Part shown: positions 1 to 7,825 of the stretch, one piece after another | Position numbering within the stretch: position 1 is the stretch's first letter | Layout of the letters: each line of letters begins with the position of its first letter | IMG/VR virus record: IMGVR_UViG_3300020185_000051 | Location: 1 to 62,481 of that record | DNA: 62,481 bases | Direction: 5' to 3' (one strand) | Source: a virus | Translations under genes and position numbers: made by a program | The notes under the pieces: generated by a model | The model's input: only the letters and a program-made list of their open reading frames with translations | The model's database searches: none | What the model was told of the DNA's origin: nothing

Positions 1-68
1 ATATATACTCTCTGTTGATCTTTTAAAATTAAATAGCTTTGGTCACTTTTATTACATAGGAAGAAACG

Positions 69-806
69 ATGCCTAATATTATATTTGTAAGTTTTGAAAA
101 CGGTGGAGGCGGACATAAACTAGGCCGGGTATTAAGCACTTTGCCAGAAGTATATTGGTATAGTAACTATAACAATGGCATTTCGCCTTGGAATGTTCAC
201 TTTACAGATACTAGTATTATGCAACGTAATGTAAGCCGTTGGCATTTTGATAGGCTTGTACCAAAAGGAATGTTACCACCAACACACGATTATGTTAAGT
301 ATTTTGTACCTGATCCTAATGAATATTATTGCAATTATTTTGATCCTGAATTTGAACGTATGGGCGGCAAAGAAATTTTAAAAACACAAAATCTTATATA
401 TTGTAGCCATGAGATGCCAAATGAATTGGCACTAAGATTTCCAGATGCCAAGGTGCTAAATATAATTGATGATCCATTACAAGTTGCTGTTAGATATATG
501 GAGACTACTAGTTTGTTTCCTGCATACTTAAAATGCAAATGGCTTGATGGAGAAAATACTGGATACGGAAAACACTTAGCGTCTATTGCTAAAGAATTTG
601 GCAAGGGCTTTACTGTTAGAGATTTATGGTGTCATGATAAATTTGATGACATGTATTATCCAGAGTATGCAAACGAATATCAACAGTTTGTTGTTAATAT
701 GATTGATGATCGTGTTCAACAAAGAAGAGAAACTATCAATACTAACAATATTCTAAGTGTTGGCAAAAGAGACTATAAAACTATAAAGGAGTTTTTACGT
801 GATTGA
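69..806 (+). CDS. Hypothetical protein, possible sulfotransferase-like fold
   Basis: 245 aa, ATG preceded by an AGGAAG SD. A beta-strand followed by a glycine-rich loop (NGGGGHKLGR, residues 11-20) opens the protein. A later strand-helix unit (KVLNIIDDPLQVAVRY) sits where sulfotransferases carry their second PAPS-contact motif. No classical Walker A (GxxGxGK) is present, so the fold assignment is inference from layout and from the neighbouring gene, which has the motifs more clearly. It is the first of four overlapping + strand genes; the next gene starts 8 nt before its stop. Function unknown; modification of a surface glycan or small molecule is possible. Confidence 0.55.
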   Translation: MPNIIFVSFENGGGGHKLGRVLSTLPEVYWYSNYNNGISPWNVHFTDTSIMQRNVSRWHFDRLVPKGMLPPTHDYVKYFVPDPNEYYCNYFDPEFERMGGKEILKTQNLIYCSHEMPNELALRFPDAKVLNIIDDPLQVAVRYMETTSLFPAYLKCKWLDGENTGYGKHLASIAKEFGKGFTVRDLWCHDKFDDMYYPEYANEYQQFVVNMIDDRVQQRRETINTNNILSVGKRDYKTIKEFLRD

Positions 807-1530
807 TGAAAGTAAAATTATATTTTTCACTGGCGCACCAGGAAGCAAATGGAGTGCTGTAAGTAATGCTCTTAGCTTAACACCTAAAATTAAAGTTAAC
901 ACAACTGATAGAACAGACAATAGGGTGTATACACATCCAACTAAATTTAACAGTCAACAGCACTTGGGTACATATTTTGGTCCTGGTATGGAATTAGGGC
1001 ATAACTGGCATCAGTTACACAAATTAACTCGTGAAGAAATATTATCAGAAATAAATGGTGCTTGGACAGAAGAGCGTCCAGACGAATACCGCATTGTAAA
1101 AAGTCATGTTATCAGTAACAACTTGGATTGGATTGCGGAAAACTTTCCCAAGAGTAAAATTATGATTGTTTTTCGTCCTGTAGAAAGTTGCTATAAAGGA
1201 TGGTTTGGAGCAGGCGGATTTAATATTACATATCCAACATATGCTGATCATTATATTGATGAACCAACTATGCGTGGCAAGATTGAAGATGAGATTAAAG
1301 ATGCTAGAAGCTGGATATATAAAAAGCAATTAAACATACACGTTCTTACTCAAAGACATTGGGCAGAATATTGGGATATAGATCCGCTAATTCCAGATAC
1401 AAAAGAATTTAAAAACGTAAGAAGCATTGAGGGATATATGACAAACAAAAAGCGACCTGAAAGAGATATGACATACGATACAAACGTTGCATATTATAAC
1501 TTTCAAGATATAGATAGGAAGTTCTTATGA
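799..1530 (+). CDS. Sulfotransferase-like P-loop protein
   Basis: 243 aa, GTG start with SD AAAGGAG about 6 nt upstream; it overlaps the preceding stop. The N-terminal strand-loop-helix with TGAPGSKWSAVSNAL (residues 11-25) resembles the 5'-phosphosulfate-binding loop of sulfotransferases. KIMIVFRPVESCYKGW (about 119-134) resembles the 3'-phosphate-binding strand with its Arg and Ser. The sequence RIVKSHVIS lies between them, as expected for the conserved (K)SH segment. Known members move sulfate from PAPS to hydroxyls or amines of glycans and metabolites; substrate here cannot be told. Coupled to 1527-2654 by an ATGA overlap. Confidence 0.6.
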   Translation: MIDESKIIFFTGAPGSKWSAVSNALSLTPKIKVNTTDRTDNRVYTHPTKFNSQQHLGTYFGPGMELGHNWHQLHKLTREEILSEINGAWTEERPDEYRIVKSHVISNNLDWIAENFPKSKIMIVFRPVESCYKGWFGAGGFNITYPTYADHYIDEPTMRGKIEDEIKDARSWIYKKQLNIHVLTQRHWAEYWDIDPLIPDTKEFKNVRSIEGYMTNKKRPERDMTYDTNVAYYNFQDIDRKFL

Positions 1531-2654
1531 AGGCAGTTGTACTATTAATAAACCCAGAAAGACAACATAGTTGGAAATATGATGTTGCAAAAAACTATAC
1601 GCAATTAAACTTTGATTACTGCATGGCTGATCGTGTAGGAGATAGTGACTATTCATTTTATGAAACTGACGACTATCGTAAAATTCCCATGGACAAATAT
1701 GAATATCTAATTATATTAAATCCTGGTATTATATTTGAATATAGTTATTGGGAAAGCAGCGTTCGCAAACAAGTTGAAGAATGTGATGCAGGCCTTATTA
1801 GTTTTGATAACGAAAATATTGCAGTAGTGAAACCAGGAAGAACTGGAGAGGCTCACATAGAGTTAAACAGACATTATCCTTTTATTGATAGTACTAATGA
1901 TGATACTTTTGCACTAAGCCACAGTGGCGTTATGGCAACATTGACACACAACAGTAATATTAGTTATATTATCCACAATGAAATTCCCAAGCCAAAAAAA
2001 CTGCATGATCACTTGGATTTTGCAATGACAGTTAGTAGCGGTTTTTACATTAACTATGTTTTAAACCTAAGTACATTTGATAAAAAGACTCGTATACACC
2101 ATTTAGACGTTAGTCCAATGAGTTTGTATGTGAGAGAATATACCATCAAAAATTGGGATGGTCATAATTATTATGATTGGATGGACCATATCTATGAAAA
2201 ATTTCCAATGCTTGAAATATACAACGGAAAAAACAGATTACACAGTCATCACAAAGCGGCACGTAAATGCTGGGATCATGTTATTGAAACATTTGGCGAA
2301 GAAGGCTGGGTAGAACATTGGCAAAAATACAAACAATGTAAGCATACATTTAACCACGTTAATTTTAGTGACAATCAATTGTTACACAAAACATTAAAAA
2401 AGCTAAAGCTAGAAGGCAATGGTGCTTTTTGGTGGAACGGTGCTCTAAAAAGATTGCCTGCTAATGTTATGAAAACTAGTGATCAGAGCTTTGAAAATTC
2501 CAGGCTCTTCGTGAACACTTTAAGCCAGTATAATCCCCAAATAGCAGTATATGGCAATGACCACTGCAAAAATGAATTTAACGGAATCAGCGTTGCGGAA
2601 GCCCTTATTTCTATGGGCGAAAACAGTAGGAAATCATTATGGAAACGTTTCTAG
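1527..2654 (+). CDS. Hypothetical protein in the sulfotransferase-like cassette
   Basis: 375 aa, ATG in an ATGA overlap with the upstream stop and an AGGAAG SD. I do not recognise the family. The N-terminal half has strand-rich segments (KYEYLIILNPGIIFEY) that recall Rossmann-like or glycosyltransferase-like folds, and the C-terminal half is rich in His and Trp. No signal peptide or membrane segment. Tight coupling to a sulfotransferase-like gene upstream and a QueC-like gene downstream suggests a joint role in modifying a surface or metabolite, but this is guilt by association only. Confidence 0.5.
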   Translation: MKAVVLLINPERQHSWKYDVAKNYTQLNFDYCMADRVGDSDYSFYETDDYRKIPMDKYEYLIILNPGIIFEYSYWESSVRKQVEECDAGLISFDNENIAVVKPGRTGEAHIELNRHYPFIDSTNDDTFALSHSGVMATLTHNSNISYIIHNEIPKPKKLHDHLDFAMTVSSGFYINYVLNLSTFDKKTRIHHLDVSPMSLYVREYTIKNWDGHNYYDWMDHIYEKFPMLEIYNGKNRLHSHHKAARKCWDHVIETFGEEGWVEHWQKYKQCKHTFNHVNFSDNQLLHKTLKKLKLEGNGAFWWNGALKRLPANVMKTSDQSFENSRLFVNTLSQYNPQIAVYGNDHCKNEFNGISVAEALISMGENSRKSLWKRF

Positions 2655-3265
2655 GCGTTTCGTGCGTTCCAGACCATAAGATATACCTAAGTACATTAAG
2701 TGGAGGATTGGATAGTTTTTTATTAACTTACATGATTCTTAACGATTTGCCCAACAGTAAAGTTGTGCTTAGTACTGCAACTCATAAACATCTCAATTAC
2801 TATAATGTAGAATATGTAAATGGTATTAGAGAAAAGTTTGATGAATTATTTCCCAACAGAATTATAGAACACAAGATAGTTAAATATAATGATAGAGCAG
2901 ATGCAAGAGCAAGGCGTGGTAGTGTTACTCGTGCATTAGTAGAAAAACATAATATTGATGGATTGTTTAGTGGGATGACGGCAAATCCGTCTGATGTTGA
3001 AAATCTACTGACTGATGATAGAGATTTCACAAGAGATACTCCTGGCGAGGAGAAGACACATAGTATGGTAATAAATGGAAAGATTGTATATCATTATCAG
3101 CCATTTGTCAACTATACTAAGAAAAAAGTAGCTGAGCTATATCAGCAATATGACATTATGGACTTAACAGCATTAACTATAAGCTGTGAAAGTAAAACAC
3201 CACCACGCCCATGTAAGGACTGCTGGTGGTGTCGTGAAAAGCACTGGGCTTTTAATTTTTATTAA
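2639..3265 (+). CDS. QueC-like PP-loop enzyme (7-cyano-7-deazaguanine synthase family)
   Basis: 208 aa. The PP-loop SGGLDS (residues 21-26) marks an N-type ATP pyrophosphatase that adenylates a carboxylate or similar group. Near the C-terminus, C183, C192, C195 and C198 (SCES...CKDCWWC followed by REKHWAF) match the zinc-binding knuckle and trailing Arg/Ala-Phe of QueC. QueC turns 7-carboxy-7-deazaguanine into preQ0. The gene overlaps the preceding one by 16 nt and has its own SD (AGTAGGAAATC). No queD, queE, folE or DpdA homologue is visible in this window, so it either works with host or distant phage enzymes or has another substrate. Confidence 0.65.
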   Translation: METFLGVSCVPDHKIYLSTLSGGLDSFLLTYMILNDLPNSKVVLSTATHKHLNYYNVEYVNGIREKFDELFPNRIIEHKIVKYNDRADARARRGSVTRALVEKHNIDGLFSGMTANPSDVENLLTDDRDFTRDTPGEEKTHSMVINGKIVYHYQPFVNYTKKKVAELYQQYDIMDLTALTISCESKTPPRPCKDCWWCREKHWAFNFY

Positions 3266-3585
3266 TTTTCGAACCAACCTTCTGGTTTTGCTGGTGTCTC
3301 TTCAGATTCTTCAATAAATTCTACTGAAAAAATACCTGGCTTACGTAGTGTAGGTATGCTGTCTGTTCTGAAGTGTGTATTTCGAGCTTCAACATTTTCA
3401 TATGTTAATGTACGAACTACTGAACGTTTGTCTGCTTCTAGTTCTAGCACTACACTTGTTAGTCCTGGAATGCTTTCCATAAGATCATCGAATGAAATGC
3501 TATGCGCTGTTTGCCATGATGCTGTATCTTCCCAAGTCTGGTCTGCAGATAGAAGTGAAGTCATCTTTGATTTTAATGTGTACAT
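3262..3585 (-). CDS. Hypothetical protein (107 aa)
   Basis: Short acidic protein with no recognised domain. The start is fixed by an excellent SD (AAAGGAGGT) 7 nt upstream. A late-promoter-like GATAAATATA lies about 35 nt upstream of the ATG. Its stop codon overlaps the stop of the convergent QueC-like gene. The strong SD plus late promoter suggest a late, possibly structural, product; function unknown. Confidence 0.6.
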   Translation of the reverse strand: MYTLKSKMTSLLSADQTWEDTASWQTAHSISFDDLMESIPGLTSVVLELEADKRSVVRTLTYENVEARNTHFRTDSIPTLRKPGIFSVEFIEESEETPAKPEGWFEN

Positions 3586-3617
3586 TAGTTGTACCTCCTT
3601 TGGTTATATAACATATA

Positions 3618-3625
3618 TATTTATC
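3618..3625 (-). promoter_or_regulatory. T4-type late promoter upstream of 3585 gene
   Basis: Reads GATAAATATA on the minus strand, matching the T4 late core ATAAATA, and is placed about 35 nt before the ATG. Nothing resembling a -35 element is needed for this promoter class. Confidence 0.55.
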
Positions 3626-3638
3626 TGAAAAGCAAATG

Positions 3639-3669
3639 AAAACCCTTGATACATTGTACCAAGGGTTTT
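3639..3669. terminator. Bidirectional hairpin terminator
   Basis: Ten-base-pair stem AAAACCCTTG/CAAGGGTTTT with an 11-nt loop. A T-run follows on the + side (TTTTTT) and TTTT closes the minus side. It ends the tRNA transcript on the minus strand and can stop read-through from the + strand cassette. Confidence 0.7.
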
Positions 3670-3676
3670 TTAAAAT

Positions 3677-3752
3677 TGGTGGAGCATAGCGGGATCGAAC
3701 CGCTGACCCCCTGCTTGCAAAGCAGGTGCTCTCCCAGCTGAGCTAATGCCCC
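3677..3752 (-). tRNA. tRNA-Ala (UGC)
   Basis: Full cloverleaf on the minus strand: acceptor GGGGCAT/ATGCTCC carrying the G3:U70 alanine identity pair, D-arm GCTC/GAGC, anticodon loop TTTGCAA (anticodon TGC), T-loop TTCGATC, and an encoded CCA end. Last of a three-tRNA cluster. Confidence 0.95.
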
Positions 3753-3761
3753 AATTAAAAT

Positions 3762-3769
3762 TATTTATC
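3762..3769 (-). promoter_or_regulatory. Late-promoter-like GATAAATAA between tRNA-Leu and tRNA-Ala
   Basis: GATAAATAA on the minus strand, 10 nt upstream of tRNA-Ala. It matches the late core and may allow late transcription of tRNA-Ala; an A+T-rich tRNA spacer could also give this by chance. Confidence 0.35.
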
Positions 3770-3807
3770 TTTTATGTGTCCTATCGTTACATAATACAAT
3801 TACTAAT

Positions 3808-3891
3808 TGGTGCGGATGGAGAGACTCGAACTCTCACGCCGTGAAGCACAAGTACCTAAAACTTGCGTGTCTACCATTCCACCACATCCGC
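3808..3891 (-). tRNA. tRNA-Leu (UAG)
   Basis: 84-nt minus-strand tRNA with a long variable arm, perfect acceptor GCGGATG/CATCCGC, anticodon stem CAAGT/ACTTG with loop TTTAGGT (anticodon TAG), T-loop TTCGAGT and an encoded CCA. Class II structure agrees with leucine. Confidence 0.94.
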
Positions 3892-3899
3892 TAAATTAA

Positions 3900-3975
3900 T
3901 GGTGCTCCTACACGGACTTGAACCGCGGACCTACTGATTACAAATCAGTTGCTCTACCAGCTGAGCTACAGGAGC
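3900..3975 (-). tRNA. tRNA-Thr (UGU)
   Basis: 76-nt minus-strand tRNA: acceptor GCTCCTG/TAGGAGC with a terminal G-U, anticodon loop TTTGTAA (anticodon TGT), T-loop TTCAAGT, CCA encoded. First tRNA of the cluster, directly downstream of an early and a late-type promoter. Confidence 0.95.
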
Positions 3976-3993
3976 GTTATTAACTACTAATAT

Positions 3994-4001
3994 TATTTAT
4001 C
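3994..4001 (-). promoter_or_regulatory. Late-promoter-like GATAAATAA before tRNA-Thr
   Basis: GATAAATAATA on the minus strand about 20 nt upstream of tRNA-Thr and just downstream of a sigma70-type promoter, giving a possible tandem early plus late promoter. Confidence 0.4.
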
Positions 4002-4013
4002 TTCTATTCCATT

Positions 4014-4042
4014 ATACTATATTAAACACCATTGAAAGTCAA
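4014..4042 (-). promoter_or_regulatory. Sigma70-type early promoter of the tRNA cluster
   Basis: TTGACT (4042-4037), 17-nt spacer, TAGTAT (4019-4014) on the minus strand. Predicted start near 4007, about 30 nt before tRNA-Thr. An overlapping TATAAT with a 20-nt spacer is also present. Confidence 0.7.
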
Positions 4043-4045
4043 GTT

Positions 4046-5371
4046 TTAATTTAGTAGTTCACGTGATTCTTTTAGTGCTTGTCTGCGTACTCCCATTTGG
4101 AATGCCCATTCTTTTTCGCGATATGAATCGAGTGCTGGATTATTCCAAGCCCAGTCGCCAATCATCTGTTGTACATGTTTAGCTTGTGAAACTTCTATAG
4201 GTTGTCCACCGTCTGGTTCTTGTCCTTGAACATCTTCTGCTTTACGATGCATTTCATTTAATCTTGCATAATTATAATTGATTTCAGGATTAAGCCATAC
4301 ATCAAGTCCACGCATAATGACAGTCTGTATTGTAACATTAGTATTTGGGTGTGCGTTATCTCTAATGTCCAAACCTAAATAATAGTCTAATTCAACTGCT
4401 ACATGATCCAAGTATTCTGCTGTTTTAATCATATACGCAGGTGCTTGACCGCCACGTATCGAGTCAACTGTTGATCCATTTTTTGATGCGCCGCCAGCAA
4501 TGTTTGTAGCGACCCATATGGCTTCGTTAATGTAGTCACTGTTTTTATAGTACAGGCCTGTTAGTGCTAAATGATAAGCATAACGTGCTGCACCATTATC
4601 ACATAACCCATGGCTACCATCTTTTGTGCCACGTCTGTACACACTACTAAAATTAGGGTGTTGTGGATTGTTATCGTTTATGATAGGACATTTTTCAATG
4701 TCACGTGCCCAAACACTTGAGGTATTATACTTTTCAGTTTTCTCCCAGTAGGCTAGCATTTTGTTATCTAGTTCTTTGGATCGAACACCTGCCCAATCTC
4801 CAAATACATAGTACGTGTGAAAAATACTATAGCGTATATTATCGTTTGGTATATCTAATTGGAAACCAAAATCATCACGTACATCTTTAAGTACAAATGC
4901 TTCCTTTTCAATCCACATTGGAAGTGCTTCATTAAAAAACTCGTTTACAAATTCATGCTTTTCATCATGAGCGTAAAAGTATGCCATTGAAAATGATATT
5001 GCAGCACTACATCGTTGCACTCTATTTGCGTTTGTGTCGTCTTTATTTCCTTGCCAGGCAAACATTGCTTGGTCTTGTTTCAACATGCTTAGGCACTTCA
5101 TAGAATATTCAAGTACCCGTGGGCGCATATATGTATCGAAGTCTTGCCAGTGTGTGTTTGCAATACGTTTATAATCTTCTGGATTTTCAATAAAAACAAA
5201 TTTGTCATAATCAAACTGATACTGTGGCGAATAATCAATCAGCTTACTTCGATTGATGTTCATATTTGGCGCTGTATCAAAAGGACGCAACTTTGGCTTA
5301 ATTGAAGTCTCAGGGGCACCAGCATTTACTGCATTGGCCACTAATATTAAAGGTATCAAAAATTTAAACAT
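4046..5371 (-). CDS. Secreted protein, possible alginate-lyase-like polysaccharide lyase
   Basis: 441 aa with a clear Sec signal peptide (MFKFLIPLILVANAVNA, cleavage near residue 17) and strong SD ATAAGGAG. The body is alpha-helical. It holds an N-D-N-x-R-Y-S segment and, later, a DGS...AARYAYHLALTGLYY segment, which recall the Asn/Tyr and 'DG...YH..AL' blocks of the all-alpha alginate lyase (PL5-like) family. This is a motif-level guess. A secreted lyase could act on host capsule or on matrix after lysis, or be part of the virion. Lies between the tRNA promoter and a small unknown gene. Low certainty on function, high that it is a real exported protein. Confidence 0.6.
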   Translation of the reverse strand: MFKFLIPLILVANAVNAGAPETSIKPKLRPFDTAPNMNINRSKLIDYSPQYQFDYDKFVFIENPEDYKRIANTHWQDFDTYMRPRVLEYSMKCLSMLKQDQAMFAWQGNKDDTNANRVQRCSAAISFSMAYFYAHDEKHEFVNEFFNEALPMWIEKEAFVLKDVRDDFGFQLDIPNDNIRYSIFHTYYVFGDWAGVRSKELDNKMLAYWEKTEKYNTSSVWARDIEKCPIINDNNPQHPNFSSVYRRGTKDGSHGLCDNGAARYAYHLALTGLYYKNSDYINEAIWVATNIAGGASKNGSTVDSIRGGQAPAYMIKTAEYLDHVAVELDYYLGLDIRDNAHPNTNVTIQTVIMRGLDVWLNPEINYNYARLNEMHRKAEDVQGQEPDGGQPIEVSQAKHVQQMIGDWAWNNPALDSYREKEWAFQMGVRRQALKESRELLN

Positions 5372-5381
5372 ATCCCACTCC

Positions 5382-5666
5382 TTATACCAGTTCTGGAAAC
5401 ATCCGTTTTACATAATTACGAATAATTACATCTGTGTCATTATTAACTTCACTTGCTAACATACGTGGCGTTACTGCACCATATGTAAATATTTGATCTT
5501 TAGCCACACGCAATAACTCACGCTTATTCAACATTTGGACATCGTCAACTGATGTGCCGTTGACCACCGCACTTAATACATAGTCGCTTACGTCTGAATG
5601 TGACATGGGGATTTCAACTTTGGCGTTAATACGTTTTACGCCATCAGGTCCTGATTTGGCTCTCAT
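5382..5666 (-). CDS. Hypothetical protein (94 aa)
   Basis: Small basic-to-neutral protein, no recognised domain. A sigma70-type promoter (TTGACA-N17-TAGTAT) lies 37 nt before the ATG, with a GAGAG SD, which suggests early expression. It ends 10 nt before the start of the secreted protein gene, so both may be co-transcribed. Confidence 0.6.
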   Translation of the reverse strand: MRAKSGPDGVKRINAKVEIPMSHSDVSDYVLSAVVNGTSVDDVQMLNKRELLRVAKDQIFTYGAVTPRMLASEVNNDTDVIIRNYVKRMFPELV

Positions 5667-5702
5667 TTATTTCTCTCATTGTTAGTGTTAATTTACTCTA
5701 TC

Positions 5703-5731
5703 ATACTAACAACCGAAACAAAGAATGTCAA
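5703..5731 (-). promoter_or_regulatory. Sigma70-type early promoter of 5666 gene
   Basis: TTGACA (5731-5726), 17-nt spacer, TAGTAT (5708-5703), minus strand, in the 103-nt gap upstream of the 94-aa gene. Confidence 0.75.
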
Positions 5732-5769
5732 GTAAAAAGTATTACTTTTATAAACTTTTTTTGCTTTTT

Positions 5770-6084
5770 TTAATCATCTGCATTTGTATCTGGACTACTT
5801 CCAACTATAACTGCATTATAGATACCGTCTAAGCCTATGGTATCGCTTATTCTTGCAATTGGTTCACTGTCTCCATTAACTGTGCCACTTGCACTGCTAA
5901 TTCTATCTTTGTGACCGCAATCTGTAGTTACTTCATCTTTTAATCTAGCAGCACCTTTGCCATTTACGATAACGGTGCTGCTTGCTTTAGTTATTGTGCC
6001 GCCTGTTGATATAGGAGTCAGATGAGAAGGATGACTGCATATTCCTGTCGTCCTGTCACCTAATCTTGCGATACCGCGAGCCAT
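5770..6084 (-). CDS. 5.4: PAAR-repeat baseplate spike tip protein (gp5.4-like)
   Basis: 104 aa. The N-terminus MARGIARLGDRTTGICSHPSH and repeated 'G..A....D' turns (VNGKGAARLKDEV, EPIARISDTI) with scattered Cys/His are typical of PAAR proteins. These form a sharp beta-helical cone that caps the spike of contractile tails and often binds a metal ion. Length fits T4 gp5.4 (97 aa). It starts 3 nt after the Sm-like gene, with no clear SD, so translation is probably coupled. Confidence 0.85.
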   Translation of the reverse strand: MARGIARLGDRTTGICSHPSHLTPISTGGTITKASSTVIVNGKGAARLKDEVTTDCGHKDRISSASGTVNGDSEPIARISDTIGLDGIYNAVIVGSSPDTNADD

Positions 6085-6087
6085 TTT

Positions 6088-6381
6088 TTATACTGCCGCT
6101 ACCAGGCCACTGGTATTTTGGGTATACATATCTGCTGCATCTTTAGCAGTTTTTGTAATACAAATAATACCTGTGTTTTTAATTTTCATTTTACCTGATG
6201 GATTAACAGTAAACATGAATGGAGCAAAGCCCACGCCGTTTTCTGTTGCCATCAACATTAGTGGTTTACTAACTGTGCATGCAGATCCGTCTTCTGAATC
6301 TAAACGTGCAACCATTTCTTCTCCTGATGTAATTTTAATACTAACTACATCGCCCACTGTATAAGGTGCTTCAATAATCAT
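6088..6381 (-). CDS. Small beta-rich protein, possible Sm/Hfq-like fold
   Basis: 97 aa. It begins with a strand pattern (DVVSIKITSGEEMVARLDSED) that recalls the Sm1 motif of Hfq/Sm-like phage proteins, in which a short Gly-Glu turn joins two strands. No Sm2 motif is certain. Coupled to glutaredoxin by an ATGA overlap. Conserved near nrd genes in marine T4-like phages as I recall; function unknown. Confidence 0.5.
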   Translation of the reverse strand: MIIEAPYTVGDVVSIKITSGEEMVARLDSEDGSACTVSKPLMLMATENGVGFAPFMFTVNPSGKMKIKNTGIICITKTAKDAADMYTQNTSGLVAAV

Positions 6382-6629
6382 AATGTCATTCCTGTTCCGT
6401 TATATCCTGTTTCTTCCAAGTACGTAATTAAATTGTCTTTCGTACCAATTATTGTTCCGTTAATTTTAATCTGTGGAAATGTTCTTGCGCCAGGGAAGTT
6501 TTCAAATATTTCTTCTCTAGTAAAATCTACATCTAATTGTTTGTAGACATAATCAAGTTGTCGTTTCTCACAAATTGTTTTTGCTTGATCGCAATGCGGA
6601 CAAGCAGGTTTACCCCAAATTTCAATCAT
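6378..6629 (-). CDS. nrdC: Glutaredoxin
   Basis: 83 aa glutaredoxin with active site CPHC (residues 10-13), the cis-Pro segment ARTFPQIKING, and the terminal G-T-K-D-N helix cap. It reduces the C-terminal cysteines of ribonucleotide reductase using glutathione. The ATGA overlap with nrdB, itself just downstream of nrdA, makes the functional partnership clear. T4 NrdC is of similar size (87 aa). Confidence 0.92.
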   Translation of the reverse strand: MIEIWGKPACPHCDQAKTICEKRQLDYVYKQLDVDFTREEIFENFPGARTFPQIKINGTIIGTKDNLITYLEETGYNGTGMTL

Positions 6630-7753
6630 AAACTAAATCCTTTAAATGTGTCTTCACTGACGTCTTTCTTAACACCGCCAATGACATAAGAGCTGATTTC
6701 AGTCTCTTGTGGTGCAACTTGTACCTCTGCACCTGAGATCCACTTTTGCGTCCACGGCAGTGGGTTAGATTGTGGTGTTGAATATGGACATTTAAGTCCT
6801 AGAGCAGTCATACGTTTACACGCAATCCACTCGATATATTGATTAAGTAGTTCAGCGTTTAGCCCAATCATTGATCCGTCTTTAAAAAGATACTCTGCCC
6901 ATTCTTTTTCTTGCTCAACTGCATCTACAAACATTTTTACAATTTCTGGTTCACATTCTTTAGCAATTTTAGCAAAGTCTGGATCTTCTTGTTTTAATAC
7001 TTTTGAAAGCAAATACTGTGTTGATCCTAAATGTACATTCTCATCACGAGCAATAAACTTAATAATTTTAGCATTGCCTTCCATTTTTTTCAGTTCAGCA
7101 AATGCCCAGCTACATGCAAATGATACATAGAAGCGAATTCCTTCAAGTACATTAACACTGTTAATACACATCCAAATTAGTTTCTTTAGTTCATATTTGT
7201 CAACTGTAATTTTTTTGCCGTTAACTGTGTGCGTGCCTTCTCCCAATAACTGATACCATTGTGTGTATTCAATTAAGTCATCATAGTACTTTGAAATGTC
7301 ATCTGCACACTCTGTAATACGTGGATTATCCATCATAGTATCAAATACTACACTAGGGTCTGAATAAACATTACGAATAATATGTGTATATGAGCGTGAG
7401 TGTATTGTTTCACTAAATGCCCAAGTTTCAATCCAAGTTTCCAATTCTGGCAATGTTACAATAGGAAGCAATGCTAAGTTAGGACTACGTCCTTGTACAC
7501 TATCCAAAAGAATCTGACGCTTCAGATTACTTGTAAAAATATGACGTTCATGATCAGTTAAGTCTTTAAAATCCTTGCTGTCTTTACTAACATCTACTTC
7601 TTGTGGTTGCCAAAAAAAGCCTAACTGCTTCTCAGTTAGTTTGTCAAATTGTTTATATTTCATTACATCATAACGTTGCATGCCTAGGCCTTCGTCTAAG
7701 AATGCCAACTGGTCTGTGTGATGTTTTTTATTCTCTGTATTCAAAACTGCCAT
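6626..7753 (-). CDS. nrdB: Ribonucleotide reductase class I, beta subunit
   Basis: 375 aa, close to T4 NrdB (388 aa). The di-iron and radical site is visible in SETIHSRSYTHI (Glu, His and the radical Tyr) and in the second ligand set DENVHLG. It makes the tyrosyl radical that NrdA uses to reduce ribonucleotides, supplying dNTPs for phage replication. SD AGGGG precedes the ATG. Transcribed with nrdA upstream and nrdC downstream. Confidence 0.96.
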   Translation of the reverse strand: MAVLNTENKKHHTDQLAFLDEGLGMQRYDVMKYKQFDKLTEKQLGFFWQPQEVDVSKDSKDFKDLTDHERHIFTSNLKRQILLDSVQGRSPNLALLPIVTLPELETWIETWAFSETIHSRSYTHIIRNVYSDPSVVFDTMMDNPRITECADDISKYYDDLIEYTQWYQLLGEGTHTVNGKKITVDKYELKKLIWMCINSVNVLEGIRFYVSFACSWAFAELKKMEGNAKIIKFIARDENVHLGSTQYLLSKVLKQEDPDFAKIAKECEPEIVKMFVDAVEQEKEWAEYLFKDGSMIGLNAELLNQYIEWIACKRMTALGLKCPYSTPQSNPLPWTQKWISGAEVQVAPQETEISSYVIGGVKKDVSEDTFKGFSL

Positions 7754-7825
7754 TTATTCGGCCCCTATAAGTTTTTCACTATGTAATCATAGTACACTAT
7801 TCAACTGTTTATGTCGATTAGTTTT

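Noticed and set aside
5667-5769. Small gene in the gap before the PAAR gene
   Set aside because: Only the early promoter and an A/T tract are seen; no SD-led frame.
7754-7825. Early promoter before nrdB (TTGAAT ... TAGTGA)
   Set aside because: Both hexamers deviate too far from consensus; nrdB is more simply co-transcribed from nrdA.
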